Positions 34,058 through 45,204 of a stretch of DNA of 64,000 bases are shown here, one piece after another (the first letter of the stretch is position 1; every line of letters starts with the position of its first letter). The stretch comes from Polyporus tsugae. Taxonomy: Eukaryota; Basidiomycota; Agaricomycetes; Polyporales; Polyporaceae. The stretch is from the NCBI GenBank assembly GCA_024305745.1, contig JAHRBS010000014.1, positions 875,501-939,500 on the forward strand, in the 5' to 3' direction. Position numbers and translations under genes: made by a program. The notes below the pieces were generated by a model. That model did no database searches and was not told the origin of the DNA. It was given only the letters and a program-made list of their open reading frames with translations.

Positions 34058-35363
34058 ATGACGTCCTCTGACGATCCCGTTCCAATAGCTGTCGTCGATG
34101 ATTCCACAATCGACATCATCAGCCACGACATTTATCCCTACACGGAGCATTATAATGCCATGATGCATGCATCCTACAATGGTACACTCTCGTTCTCCAC
34201 GGTCTCTTCGTGGAGTGGGTCGTACCTCTTGACGGCGAGCCCCATTTGTTTGGCTCCAGCAGTAGCAGCGCCGGGCATCTGAACACTTCCGCTTCGCGTC
34301 GCAGGGACTTACACCCGGGTAGCCGTGTACATCTGCATCCCTCCCTCCCCGATCAACATAACGGGGGCAGCCTTCGCAAGCTACATCATCGACGGGACCC
34401 AGGTCGGCGCGAGCTACGTGCCGTTCTCCGACCTGAACTTGTTCGTCCCTCGCTTCGCGCATTTCGTGTCGGACACGATGATAGCGATACCGGGGGGAAC
34501 GCACAACCTCACCATCGAGGCGTCTGGAGACCCAGACCACCCATACCTCCTCGACTACATCGTGCTGTACGACCAGTACCTTGGCCCCGACCATCCATAC
34601 CCCGGCAGTCCTACGTACATTTTCTCTCTCTCTGCGTCACCGACCTCCACGACCTCTACCACCGGCACTACCTCCGGGTCTACCACCACCCAACAGTCTG
34701 GACCGCTCAATATCCCAACGACTGCCCTACCTGAGGTTCCCACTACCTCCACCGCTCTGGATACACTGCCGTCCGCTTCCTCCTCTCAACCTTCCCCGAG
34801 CTCTGGGCCCGTCGCATTCCACATAGCAAGCGCTGTGCTAGGTAGCATCGCAGCGAGCGCTGCATTGTTGGCCGTGAGCTACGCCATGTATATGTATCGC
34901 CGACATCGCAAGCATGGCCAAACGGTGACCGTCCCTCCAAGAAGTAAGTCAAAGAGAGCATCATCTCTGAATGCAGCCCACGCTGGCTGGAAGAAATCTC
35001 GCAGGTGCGCCGGATGACCCAAGCTCCCCAGACAGCCGACCGTTGAACGTTGATGGCCGAAGCAGACGCTCCGCCGGTCGTGGCAGGGCCGCTGGGGGCA
35101 GCAGAGTGTCATCCTTACGACGTCGACGTGCCGACTGCTACCGCCGAGGGACTTTACACCACGCTGGTGCGCCACCAGACTGGCAAGGGGAAGCTCAAGG
35201 GGTCCGCTTGCAGCCCTCCCAGACGAGCTTGGATCCTTCCTACGATTCGATAGCAGGCACGAGCGCAGCCTCGAGTGTGCTCCTCGGAGACGCTTCGCCG
35301 GACAACCTTCCGCTTTACTCCCGCTCGCCTAGGCGAGCCTCCTACACTTGCGATCGAGAGTAG
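34058..35363 (+). CDS. Single-pass membrane protein, paralogue of upstream gene
   Basis: Three exons (34058-34214, 34305-34943, 35005-35363) give 384 residues. The layout repeats that of 31948-33264: beta-rich N-terminal domain of about 155 residues with motifs such as VAVYICIPPSP and HNLTIEASGD, a Thr/Ser/Pro stalk, one membrane helix near 224-250, a basic stop-transfer (RRHRKH), and a disordered tail with NLPLYSRSP near the end. The end of exon 1 is uncertain: I used a GTGGGT donor at 34215, but a GTACAC donor at 34181 also keeps the frame and would shorten the protein by about 11 residues. No signal peptide is visible. The LPxY motif is a known variant ligand of Rsp5-type WW domains. Function unknown. 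Confidence 0.65.
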
Positions 35364-35561
35364 GACGTTGTTTGTAGCAGTGGCGGTATTCTAGTGTACA
35401 TTTGGTATCCAATGCTACAGGACGTAGCAAGTTAAGCAAGCACACGGACGATAGATGATACAAAACAATGTAAATACACAATGCAGGGTACTTCACCAGA
35501 GATCATAACATAAAACATCAAGCACAGACGCCCAGGTCCCCAGCGGAGGGTCGTAACGCGT

Positions 35562-37714
35562 TCATTTGCGCCGGCTCATCACGAAGCAGCCTTCGTAACC
35601 CAGGACGTCGGGCGGGCTGAGCGTGTCTCTCCAGCGCCCAGAGAGGTTCCCTTCCGCGTTGCCCACCATGAAGCCGCGATACAGCCACCGCCCTCTGTCG
35701 CCGTCCACCTGGGAAGGAAGGACATCAGCCGGAACTCCGCATCTCGAATCACGAAGCAGAATGGCGGCGACGTACGTATTCCTTCGACAGGCTGATGAAC
35801 CCGTCGCACGGCCTGATACGGCCCACGAGGTTGAACTGGCCCCACGCCGAATGCCCCTGCCCGAACGAAGAACAAGCGAGTGAGGGACGCCTCCCATGGA
35901 CCCACAATGCCGAGTACGTACCTCTCCCGTAACGAACACATCCACGAGCCGCCCACGCTGCTCCTCAGGTACCCGCCTTACGCTCGCCCAGTTCTTATAA
36001 AGTACTGGCTCCGCGCGGCCAGGCTCCTTCACAGAAACGCCGCTCAAGGTCTCCGAGATCTGGGTGCTGTTGGGGATGTATCCCCGCAGCGGGTTGCCCG
36101 GGGGAATGGGCCAGACATCGGGCACAGGCGCATCCGGATCGTCCGAGGCGTAAAGGTGGTGCTCCCGCAACTTCCAAAGATGCGGGTGGTGCGCGACGAG
36201 ACTGCGTTGGAGGACCGTCGGAGGCGCGCCTGAAAGGAGAGCGGCGTATGCCGTGAACTCGGTGTACTAAGCGAGGAAGCGGGTGTTCTGTTCAGAGTGA
36301 ATCCTCAGATGGTCATGGCGGAGATGACGTACTGTGAAGAGCCCTTCCCATACACCTTCTAGGCTTCCGGGGATAAAGGCCCCAGAAAAGGCGGCGCCGA
36401 GCGGTTTGCTGGTGTCCGCTAAGTGGAACGCTCGCATCCACTCGGCATCCCATTCCCGACTAGAGGTGTTCGGGGCAAGGGAAGGGGGAGTCGCGGAGGG
36501 AGGCTTCATGTAGTGAATGGTGTCCCAGGATACCGACAGCTTATTGGCGAGGGTCAGGTAGGCCAGAATCGCGGGAGGAGCCGGTGCCGGCGGTGCCATC
36601 TTGAGCGAGGTACCGAAGTGCTTAATCGCAAACGCCCCTCGGGTGCGACTCGGTGGTGCAAATTCATTCCAGGGCGGTGAAGATAGCGGGTACTGTATTA
36701 CGCGGTTTAGATTCAAGGAAATAAAGATACACTACATTAACACAAACCTGGTGTGCACCGAGTGCAAAAAGTTTTAGGACACCAGACGCTTCACGGAAAG
36801 CGGCGTCGTCTTCGGAAATATAGTCGTCTGTGAGGCGGGAAGCGGACAAAGACGTTAACAACGTCAACAGTATAAAACACCCCAATCCAACGGAAGACCA
36901 TAAGGAGGCAGCATCCGCCGCGCCAAACGTCCCGGTGCCAATATTGAGAAACAAAATGCAAGGGCGCAAGGCTAAGTTACCTGGCAGAGACTCAACCTAA
37001 TGCTGTTTACCGCGCACGTGCAGGTGATGGGATGATTAGGGTACATCCGACGCACTCTATCGTCCCTGAGCGCGCACCTCCGAGGACGCGTAGCCAGAAT
37101 AAACAGAATGCGGAGAAAACGAATAACTCACCAGGCTTGAGCATATACCAGAACAACCACAACGCAAGGGAGGAGCGTTCATCATTCGGCGGCCATAGAT
37201 CGACTCTGACTGACCATGCGGCGAGGGAAGCCCCGGAGGGATGAAAGAGGAAGTCCTTGAGCCAGCCGTCAAACCGTGCGTACTCCCGAAGCTGGCGGTC
37301 ATTCTTTCCCTCGTTCTCGAGCATCATCAGGAAGGCCATCCATAGTATCAAGCGGAGACAGTCGCGATGGGTGGGGCTGAGGACGTACGAGGTGGCGAGG
37401 CAGTCGGTGCGATTGCGGATCCGCTTCAGCAGGATGCACCGGAGCTTGAACTCCTCGCACACGTCCGCGGGTCTGACGGTGCTGTCTTTGTGAGCGAGGC
37501 GCGATGCCGGGCATGGGAGGTCGAACTTGGATGCGAAGATGCGTGACCAGAGGTATGGGTTGGAAGATACGGAGAGGGCAGCATGTGTTCGGCGGTCGAC
37601 GGTGAGGAGCGCGGTGATTCCGTCTGGTGGGCCGAGGAAGTGGTCTGTTGCGGCGAAGAAGGCGATATGTTCCAGAACCTCCTGGGGAATGGTGGCCAGG
37701 ATGGACCAGGACAT
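35562..37714 (-). CDS. F-box protein
   Basis: Six exons on the minus strand (37714-37132, 36827-36748, 36692-36333, 36266-35922, 35856-35776, 35708-35562) give 531 residues. The N-terminus carries an F-box: IPQEVLEHIAFFAATDHFLG, then ALLTVDRRTHAAL and NPYLWSRIFASKFD. F-box proteins bind Skp1 and present substrates to the SCF ubiquitin ligase. The rest has no recognisable repeat such as LRR or WD40. The C-terminal part includes HSAWGQFNLVGRIRPCDGF and ends GYEGCFVMSRRK, a form I know from a group of basidiomycete F-box proteins whose targets are not known. Intron 1 is 304 nt. It is divergent from the glutaminase gene, 559 bases away. Some exon borders are inferred only from frame and splice consensus. 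Confidence 0.85.
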
Positions 37715-38273
37715 GCTAAGGCTTGAAGGTGCTCACTCGGAGGAGGCGGCCAGTGGCAGTGGGGCTGGACCGGCAACACGGCGATTTAGGCGGAGATCCA
37801 ATCGCGTCGATCAGCTGTAAGTCAATTACGTAAGTATCGTGCTTGCTCTTGAGGTTAGCTTGAACGCCACAGCTGCCAATGCATCATATGCACCGTTTGC
37901 ACAGGACTGCTCCAGTGCCATGTCACGGGTTGCTCGGTGTTGATGCATTGATGGGTTGGCGGCCCAGACAACGTACGTGCCTACACACGTCGATTCAGAT
38001 TCAGCCAAAAACCATTGACAAGCGTACAGGCTGCAGGACAACAGAGGAGAACCTCATTTATTCGACTCCGGGATCTGAAACGAGGCTGATTGAGATCTGT
38101 CAAATGAGAGCCGGAGTCCTGGCCCTGAGGCTGCAGATCTGCCAGGGCCAAACCGAGATCGCAGCAAGCTCTCCTTCTCCCTCTCCCATCGCAGCCATCC
38201 TCGTTTACCAATCTTCTTGGTCCCTCTCTCCTCAAGCCCTTCCCTGGGCCAGGGCTCCACTCTCTCGCCCGCC
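37715..38273. promoter_or_regulatory. Divergent promoter region, F-box / glutaminase
   Basis: These 559 bases lie between two divergent starts. The side toward the glutaminase is CT-rich (38160-38270), common just before fungal start codons. No TATA element near a usual distance was found. No other gene. Confidence 0.4.
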
Positions 38274-41200
38274 ATGCTACCGTCTACACTATGGTTCTTC
38301 CTATTTCTCTTGGCTTTATTGTCTCTCGTCCGCGCGCAGGGCCCCGTGCAAACTATCTTTCCTGCCGCCATCCCACTTGCCGTCAAACACCCATACATGA
38401 GCGTATGGTATCAGAGCTTGAACACTTCTGGCACACTCTCAAACTCTTGGCCGCTTTTCTGGGGCCAATCGGTGAGTCCTCTGTTCTTCAAGTGTCAGCA
38501 ATGTCGTATGCTGGAACGGAGGTTGTAGGCAATTATGGGCTGGGCAGGCAAGATTAGGGTGAACGGAACGACGTACAAGTGGATGGGCCAAGATGGGGCC
38601 GGCGCCGCCGCAACCGTCACGAACATTCAGATTACGCCCACACGAACCGTCTTCGTTATGCAGGCAGGGCCGATGAACGTGACTGTCACCTTCCTTACTC
38701 CGATCGAGGTGCGTATTTTTTGTTTTTGCAAAATGACATGTCCTCTGTCTCAGTAGGCTGACGGCGCCAATAGCCCGACGACTGGGTCAAGCAGTCAACC
38801 CCATTCTCCTACGTGTCCGTCGAAGCCGAGTCCCTTGACGGAAACAGCTATCCCGTCCAGGTGTACTCTGATATCACTGCAGGTGCGGCTTGGCGCGTCT
38901 CCTATACCTTCGATACTTTACTTTCATCCGTTCATAACCCCACGGAGGAAGTTATTCCTTTCTGGTCCATACCGATTACTGATCGTCGTCGTCGCCGTCG
39001 TCGTCCTCGGCCCCCATATCATTGGCGCCGAGTTTGTCGCTGCTCCACCGCTGTTGAGGTCAGCCGACGACGACGATGACGAGGAGCGCACTTAGAAAGG
39101 TGATGCGCGACTTGTCCGGAGCTGGAGGACATGGTGAACACATACACTGCAGGGGCTCGAGAGGATTAACTCAGCCGCGGGGAAGATAACGCATAAGCGT
39201 GCAGTCTACGCGTTATACTTTCTTAGTCTTTTAAATTACGGGCCACTCGTTGACGCTTTCTGTCTGCAGAGTGGGCATCTGGCGATAGGTCTAGTCTGGT
39301 CCGCTGGAGTAACACGAACACAGGCAAATCCGTCTATCACGAAATAGAGTTGCAAAATCCCCAACAAAACACCGAGAATTACAACATGGCCCAAGACGGT
39401 AAGGTGTACTACGCGATCTCTACCGTGAGTACTCTCCCCGCCGCATCCCCGGTCTTTCCCCTCAAAAGTCCGCCCAGTCGCAATCTCGCATCACATGGCA
39501 AATAGACGTGGACGCGAACACCCGTAATCAGTTCCAGGCGAACGGGCTCCTTACGAACACCGAGACCACTGCATTCTCGTCCATCTCGCCGTAAGTTGCT
39601 TGCTTCGGCACCCTGTGTTTCGCCGCTCACGCATACTGCTGTGCAGAGTCTTCCCCGTATTCGCACTGGCGGTAGACCTCGGGACGATCAAGTCGACCGC
39701 CTCTCCTGTAACCTGGTCGGTTGGATACGTTCGAGACCCTTCCATCACGTACACCACGTCCACTGGGGCGATCCAGCAACGGAGGCCGTACTATGTGACG
39801 CAGTACTCGAACATTGGCGATGTGGTGTGTGTCCATTGTTGTGTTTCCAGCCACGTTCGGTATTCCGACAGAGCTTACCATCACAGATTGACGCGTTCAC
39901 GGGCGACTATGCCGGAGCGCATGCCCGCGCGGTGGCTCTCGACCAGAAGATCATGAGCGCGGCGGCCAAGGTCTCGTCGCAGTATTCGGACATCGTCTCG
40001 CTCTCCACGCGCCAGACCATGAGCTCGCTCGACATCACCGTTGGCACGGACTCGAGCGGGAAACTTATCCCCGGCGACGTCAAGATCTTCATGAAAAACA
40101 TCGGCACGGACCGGTGCGTGCCTCCGCTTGCGTTTAGTGTGTGCTCGTGCATTAATATTGTGGCCCTCATGGTTGCTTGCGTTCGTAGCCGTGTGAATCC
40201 TGTGGAGCACATCTACGCGGCGTTTCCGACATTCATGTACTTGAACGCGTCGATCGGCGGCGCGCTGCTGAACCCGCTGATGGCATCCCAGGCCATTCTG
40301 ACGGACCAGACGTTTGCGGCGGCGGACATTGGCAGCCCATATCCCGCCGCGTCCGGCCCCAGTGCCGTGCCTCAACAGGGTGTCGAGCGTGAGTGCCCTT
40401 CGCACCCCGGCCCCGCGGTTCATTGTTTATGCACTGACTGGCGTCGCATTTGCGTTTCCTCAGAGTCCGGCAACATGCTCATCACGCTGCTCGCGCACGC
40501 GAGGATGTCGGGCGACGGGACGTTGCTCTCGCAATACGTACGTTAAGGCAGGCGGGATTGACTCGGTGCGTGCTCAACGATTTTTTTTGGCAGTACAACA
40601 CGACCAAGCGCTGGGCGGACTACCTGGTCAGCAATGCGGCGAAGTCTGACAATCAGTACGTCCTTGCTCTGATTCGAGATAGACGAAGGGATCGTGCTGA
40701 TGAAGGATTGTCAGGACAAACCAGGATGGGACCACTACTGCCTTGGCGAACATTGCCATCAAGGGCATCATTGGCGTGAAGGCTATGGCTGAGATCGCGC
40801 GTGCGATCGGCAAAGACCAGGATGCAACGCAGTACGACGTGAGTTGCAGAGAAAGCTGGTTTGCGTTTGAGCCAGCTGACCGACAGCATGAGGACTTCAG
40901 GGCAATGCTTCTGCGCTCCTTGGCTCGTGGCTGTCGCTCGCGGCGTCCTCCGGTGGGTCGCGCTTGCTCGGAAACTATGGCGACCAGCAGTCGTGGTCGC
41001 TATTCTACAATATGTTCGCGGACAAGCTGCTCGGCTTAAACTTCGTGCCCCAGTCGGTAAGCTATGGGTCAACGCCAATCGCTTGACCGATGTGTTATTA
41101 ACAGCTTTTCAGACAGTCAACCAGCAGACGCAGTACTTGAGCAGCCTGTTGACGACGGCTTCCCAGCTAGGCTTACCTATTGACAGCACAAGCGGACAGG

Positions 41201-42252
41201 TCGGCAATGCGGGTGAGCGCTTCGAGTTCTTTTCGCCGCCTGGACCGTGGACTGACTATTCGATCTTGTCAGCGTGGATCTTGTTCGCGTCTGCGTATGT
41301 GTCAGACAACACCGTGCGGGACAAAATGCTCAGTCGCGTCCACAACCACGCGAGCTTCAACCAGACGTCGGGGGTATTCCCGGAGCGATATGATGTCTCA
41401 TCGGGCGCCGGCAAGACTGGTTTTGCTGGGTGAGCATGGTTCTTCCGTGGCGTTGGCTATGGCTGACACGTACTTCCCAGCCCTGCACTTGGTGGCCTGT
41501 TCTCCCACCTTGCACTCACGTAAGCTAAGAACCCTGGTGAGATGGTTGGGATTCTGACCACCTCCCGCAGTGTTCCCAACCAGACCATTTCTACCCATTC
41601 GGCCGGCGGGCCTAGGGGCAAGCAAAACGGCGGATCGAGATCGAGTAGCAGCAACATCGGCGCGATCGTCGGTGGTGTGATCGGCGCTCTGGCCATCGTT
41701 GGTATCGTTGTGGCCATCATCTTCGTCCTCCGCAAGAGGCGCAGACGGCAGTACGAAGAAGAAGCGGAGAAGGTCAAGAACGCGGAACAGGCCCCGCATC
41801 GTCCTTCGCTCGCACCGTACTACCAGAACTCCACGGCCGGCTCCATGCACGGATCCTATCGCCCCGGAGACGGCTCAGACTACGTGCCCGTGTCCGTCAA
41901 CGCGGACTCGGACACGACGGCGGGCTTTGCAGGGCTCGGAGCGGGCGACGTGGGAGCGCACACGGCCATGGCGTACGAGAGTACCGGCTCAGAGGCCCCG
42001 TTGTCGAAGGCACGCGAGGTGGCACTGAACAGAACGCACAACTATACGCCGTCGGTCGCGATGTCGTCTAATATCGGCTCGCAGACAGGCTCCGCGTCGA
42101 GCAGGGACCTTCTCTCCCCGGGGTCGGGCACGACCCCGATCTCGCCGATGGACGTGCTGGGGCTCAGGACAGAGGTGGAGAACTTGCGGCGAGTGATGCA
42201 GGAGATCCGGGCGGAGCGGTTCGAGCCGCCACCAGAGTACGTCGAGGAGTAA
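38274..42252 (+). CDS. GtaA-like glutaminase with C-terminal membrane anchor
   Basis: GtaA-type enzymes are extracellular fungal proteins said to hydrolyse glutamine to glutamate and ammonia. Fifteen exons give 937 residues: 38274-38471, 38529-38708, 38774-38882, 39270-39424, 39478-39590, 39647-39824, 39887-40113, 40189-40388, 40464-40537, 40594-40655, 40715-40838, 40901-41056, 41113-41429, 41481-41519, 41571-42252. A signal peptide ends after about residue 21. Typical family stretches are VKHPYMSVWYQ, HIYAAFPTFMYLN, WADYLVSNA, QDGTTTALANIAIKGIIG, NYGDQQSWSLFYNMFADKLL and VFPERYD. Unlike secreted GtaA, residues ~741-763 form a membrane helix followed by RKRRRR and a ~170-residue cytoplasmic tail ending PPPEYVEE (PPxY). 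The start at 38274 is preferred over an in-frame ATG at 38217 because it gives a clean signal peptide. Intron 3 is 387 nt. Confidence 0.9.
38983..39085. repeat. Inverted trinucleotide repeats in intron 3 of the glutaminase
   Basis: GTC-type repeats at 38983-39006 and their complement, CGA-type repeats at 39065-39085, lie within one 387-nt intron and could pair as a hairpin in the transcript. This intron is several times longer than its neighbours. Confidence 0.6.
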
Positions 42253-42647
42253 GAATAGGTCGCGGTGGGGGGAGAGGAGTGTATTTTTTTCCCTCTGTAT
42301 TTGCGCTCCCGTGGCGCATGCTAACCTACTATAGTTTGACCTGGGGTTCTATATTTTCTCCTCAGGCCACTCTTTCGCTGTTCATTCTTGCAGAATACAT
42401 GCATGGATGGAACACTGATCGTCCTTGCGATACTTAGTGATAGCGCAGTAACGACAAATATTGTTCATGTATTATGTAGATATATTGTCATACTAGGACG
42501 AGTTTCGGACGTTCCCTCACTACTTACCATACCCCGTCATGAGCTACATACTGCGCCTCCTACAATAAGCAGGTGGCCGTTACTAATATACTGGCGCAAT
42601 GAACAGTCATCTATCCTTCATCGCAAGATTGGGGAGTCTAACTAACC
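42253..42647. other. 3' region of the glutaminase gene
   Basis: AT-richer sequence without coding potential, with several ATATT and TATGT stretches. It is taken as the 3' untranslated region and spacer before the HET relic. Confidence 0.4.
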
Positions 42648-43149
42648 TCAACGGAATACGTACGACATTATGTCTGCGCACCATCGTTTGGGACCGAGCA
42701 TGTGTTTTGACCCCAGCAGCGTCCAGTCGTCCACGAAGAAGAGGACGGTTTGGGGGCCAAGCAGCTCGTACAACGTCCACGCGCGATGGAACCAACGAGA
42801 TCTCGCACATAGCGGACACCAGCGTAGCCATACCAGTCGAACATCGAATTCATCGCTTCCACTAGCTCGCTCCGGTCCGTTTAGTCGATGCAGCAGATAT
42901 CTGCCCAAACGAGCTCGGAACCCGTCTTCGAGCGCCTTCTGGCAGAACGTCTTGAACTTGCCGGGGGAAGAGCTGAGACAAGGTCACCAGGCTGATGCTG
43001 CAATTTGGCCTGGATGGTGCAGACGTCTTGGTATGACTTTTCCTTCAAGTCGCATCGGATGTCCCAAACGTGGGATAGGATAGCATAATGGGCCCTCGAG
43101 GACCGGCACATAGTTCGAATCGGCCCGTCTGGATGTTCAACAGTAGCAT
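42648..43149 (-). pseudogene. Relic of a HET (heterokaryon incompatibility) domain gene
   Basis: On the minus strand, ATG at 43149 begins MLLLNIQTGRFEL. A one-base shift near 43095 then moves to the frame RAHYAILSHVWD, the classic opening of HET domains. After WADICCID the expected Lys codon is TAA (42881-42883). Reading on gives EAMNSMFDWYGYAGVRYV, then the frame shifts again near 42800 to SRWFHRAWTLYELLGPQTV and FFVDDWTLLGSK. The order matches a HET domain (AILSHVW, WxDxCCID, SRWFxRxWTLxELLAP). At least one stop and two frameshifts make it nonfunctional. HET proteins trigger cell death when different individuals fuse. It sits between the glutaminase and ASF1 genes. Confidence 0.8.
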
Positions 43150-43893
43150 GTCGGGCTGATTAATTAATGGCGTCCTCGTTCACGCTTGTCGCACACCTTG
43201 CACCTGACGCCGACCAGATGTGTCCCAAGCAGATCCTCCAGCGTTTGTGACCGTTTAAGACATGAAGAGCTCCAAAACCTGTTATGGGGCTGCACATTTC
43301 GCGGTCTACGCCCGATGTTTGTGCTGTGACGCTGTTTACGATGTTGAATCGAAGATTGGAGAGCGAAGGATTGGTACGCTGGAGGTCGCGAAGGGTATAG
43401 ATTGACCCGCTTCGACGTTCAAACTTGTCGCCGATGGAAGGAACCCGTGGAACAGTGGACATATGGCCATCGGCCCTTGGAGTGCAGGGGCGCTCTCCGG
43501 AGTGCCCACTGTCCATGGACTGCAGCGGTTACGGCGTCGTTGTGGAATTATGCCATGGCTAACGTGCTTTAACCGTCACCATTTCGACCCCAGCTGTGTC
43601 GTGGGACGGGTCTTGAGAGTGACTTCTACATCTTCGTCGACTCAAAGTCGCTAGCTGTGACATGTCCCATCCATGCGGGTTTTGGATAAATGGATCGCAC
43701 CTTGAATCTTGCCTGTACCCTGGACTAGGATTCCCTCCATGGCCATCTCCACAGGACCTTTCAAGCACAATGTAGTGAGGTCGCGACGGAAGCAGGCCTG
43801 GTTCCTAGTACTATCATATAGACAAACGGATGAGCTACAAAGACAGACAACAATACTATAGGCTGATGACAGACGAGAGATGGTATGGGTGGT
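43150..43893. other. Spacer upstream of HET relic and 3' of ASF1
   Basis: Minus-strand frames here (43516-43160, 43768-43559) have no motif I recognise and no start that joins to the HET relic. The stretch near 43700-43890 should be the 3' region of ASF1. Confidence 0.35.
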
Positions 43894-44658
43894 TCATGAC
43901 GAGGGCTTGGCAGTGCCGTTGACCGTGACCTCTTCGTCGTCCCCAATGTCGTCCGCAGACGGGACCGCGGCCGAGTTTGCAGCCCCAGCAGCGACGGCGC
44001 CCCCGGCTTGTGGTGGCGCCACATCCCTACACGACCAGTAGGGTTAACACAGTCAATGCAAGCTGCTCACACGACAAATCGGAACCGCACGACGCACCAC
44101 TTGATCTGAAACCTCGTTACCCGCGGCTTCAGGTTGATATCCCGCACCAGCCTGTCGAACCGGATCGGCTCCGGGAGCGCGTCCTTCATCTCCTCGTTGT
44201 CGTACTCGGTGTTCTGGTAGTACCCCACCCGGACGAACTCCTGGTCCTTGTACGACCCGGTGAGGATGAGGGCGGCGACGCCCATGACGTCTTCTGGGGG
44301 GATCTTGGAGGGGTTGGGTGCGGAGCCCTCGAACTCGAACGCATTCACGCCTGCGGGTACTGGTCCGACTAAACAGTCGTCGAGTTCTTGGTCGAGCTCT
44401 TCGTTCCCAGGCGAGGCGACGTAGATGAGGCGCCATTCCAGGTCTGTCATGGGGGAGAGTTGGTGGAAGGGATGACGCAGATAGTGTTGGTTATGTACCT
44501 TCTGGAAGAGGAGCTACGCACTCGAATGTGACGCGGAAGTGGTATGGGTCAAGAAAACGAGCGGGGTTGTTGAGGAATTCGACGTTCTGGACGAGACATG
44601 AGTGGGTTTCGACAGGAAGATAGGCTGAACGACGCACCCTAATTGTGACAATCGACAT
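43894..44658 (-). CDS. ASF1: Histone chaperone ASF1
   Basis: ASF1 binds the H3-H4 dimer and passes it to CAF-1 or HIRA during replication-coupled and independent nucleosome assembly in the nucleus. Four exons on the minus strand (44658-44638, 44586-44499, 44443-44098, 44026-43894) give 195 residues. The immunoglobulin-like core is almost textbook: [90 protein letters not shown] and [19 protein letters not shown]. The last ~40 residues form a short acidic tail (DDIGDDEEV), shorter than the yeast tail but usual for fungi. Exon 1 encodes only seven residues. It is divergent from the MPP6 gene with 546 bases between starts. Confidence 0.97.
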
Positions 44659-45204
44659 CGCGGTGCTTGTTGCGGAAGTTGGAGAGAGGAAGAGAAGGAC
44701 GAGGGAGAGAGGCCTGCAGGGGAGTGGCAAAGACGGTGGATCGGTGCAGCCTAGTACCCCGGGCCCGCGACTGCCACACAAGAACTCGGAAACGCGTCGG
44801 TCACAAACGCGTTATTATATTTCCCTGTCACACCGCAAACAGTCACAGGCGCTCCAGGGAGCGCCTTGTTCAGATTGGTCTAACGGATAGATGACGCCAC
44901 AGGGTGCAACTGGGTTCGAATACGACTGCACACGCCTTGCTTTTTCTTTCAAATTTGCATCTCATCTCAAGTACTGGACCAGCTTGATCCTGAAACTGCT
45001 GTTCTCAGAGGTGACCACGGGATCCGGACTCACTCCGTGCCCAAATTCCTGCAGCACATCAAAAAATCACCGCACCGCACGACGAATCAACGTTTGGACC
45101 CAACCGGCTTGGCTTCGCACCACCATTCAACTCCATCCCGAACCTCTCTGGATCTCTCTCTGTGGCCTCCGTCTGCTGGATACCCTAGTGGCGAACTGGT
45201 GGAT
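44659..45204. promoter_or_regulatory. Divergent promoter region, ASF1 / MPP6
   Basis: Contains no gene. A short palindromic stretch near 44850-44866 (GGCGCTCC followed by GGAGCGCC) could form a hairpin. A TTCGAAT sequence at 44924 recalls a tRNA T-loop, but flanking stems do not pair. Confidence 0.4.

Noticed and set aside
44880..44960. tRNA-like sequence with a TTCGAAT loop and a GGTCTAACGG block
   Set aside because: The five bases on each side of the putative T-loop do not pair, and no acceptor or anticodon stem can be drawn.
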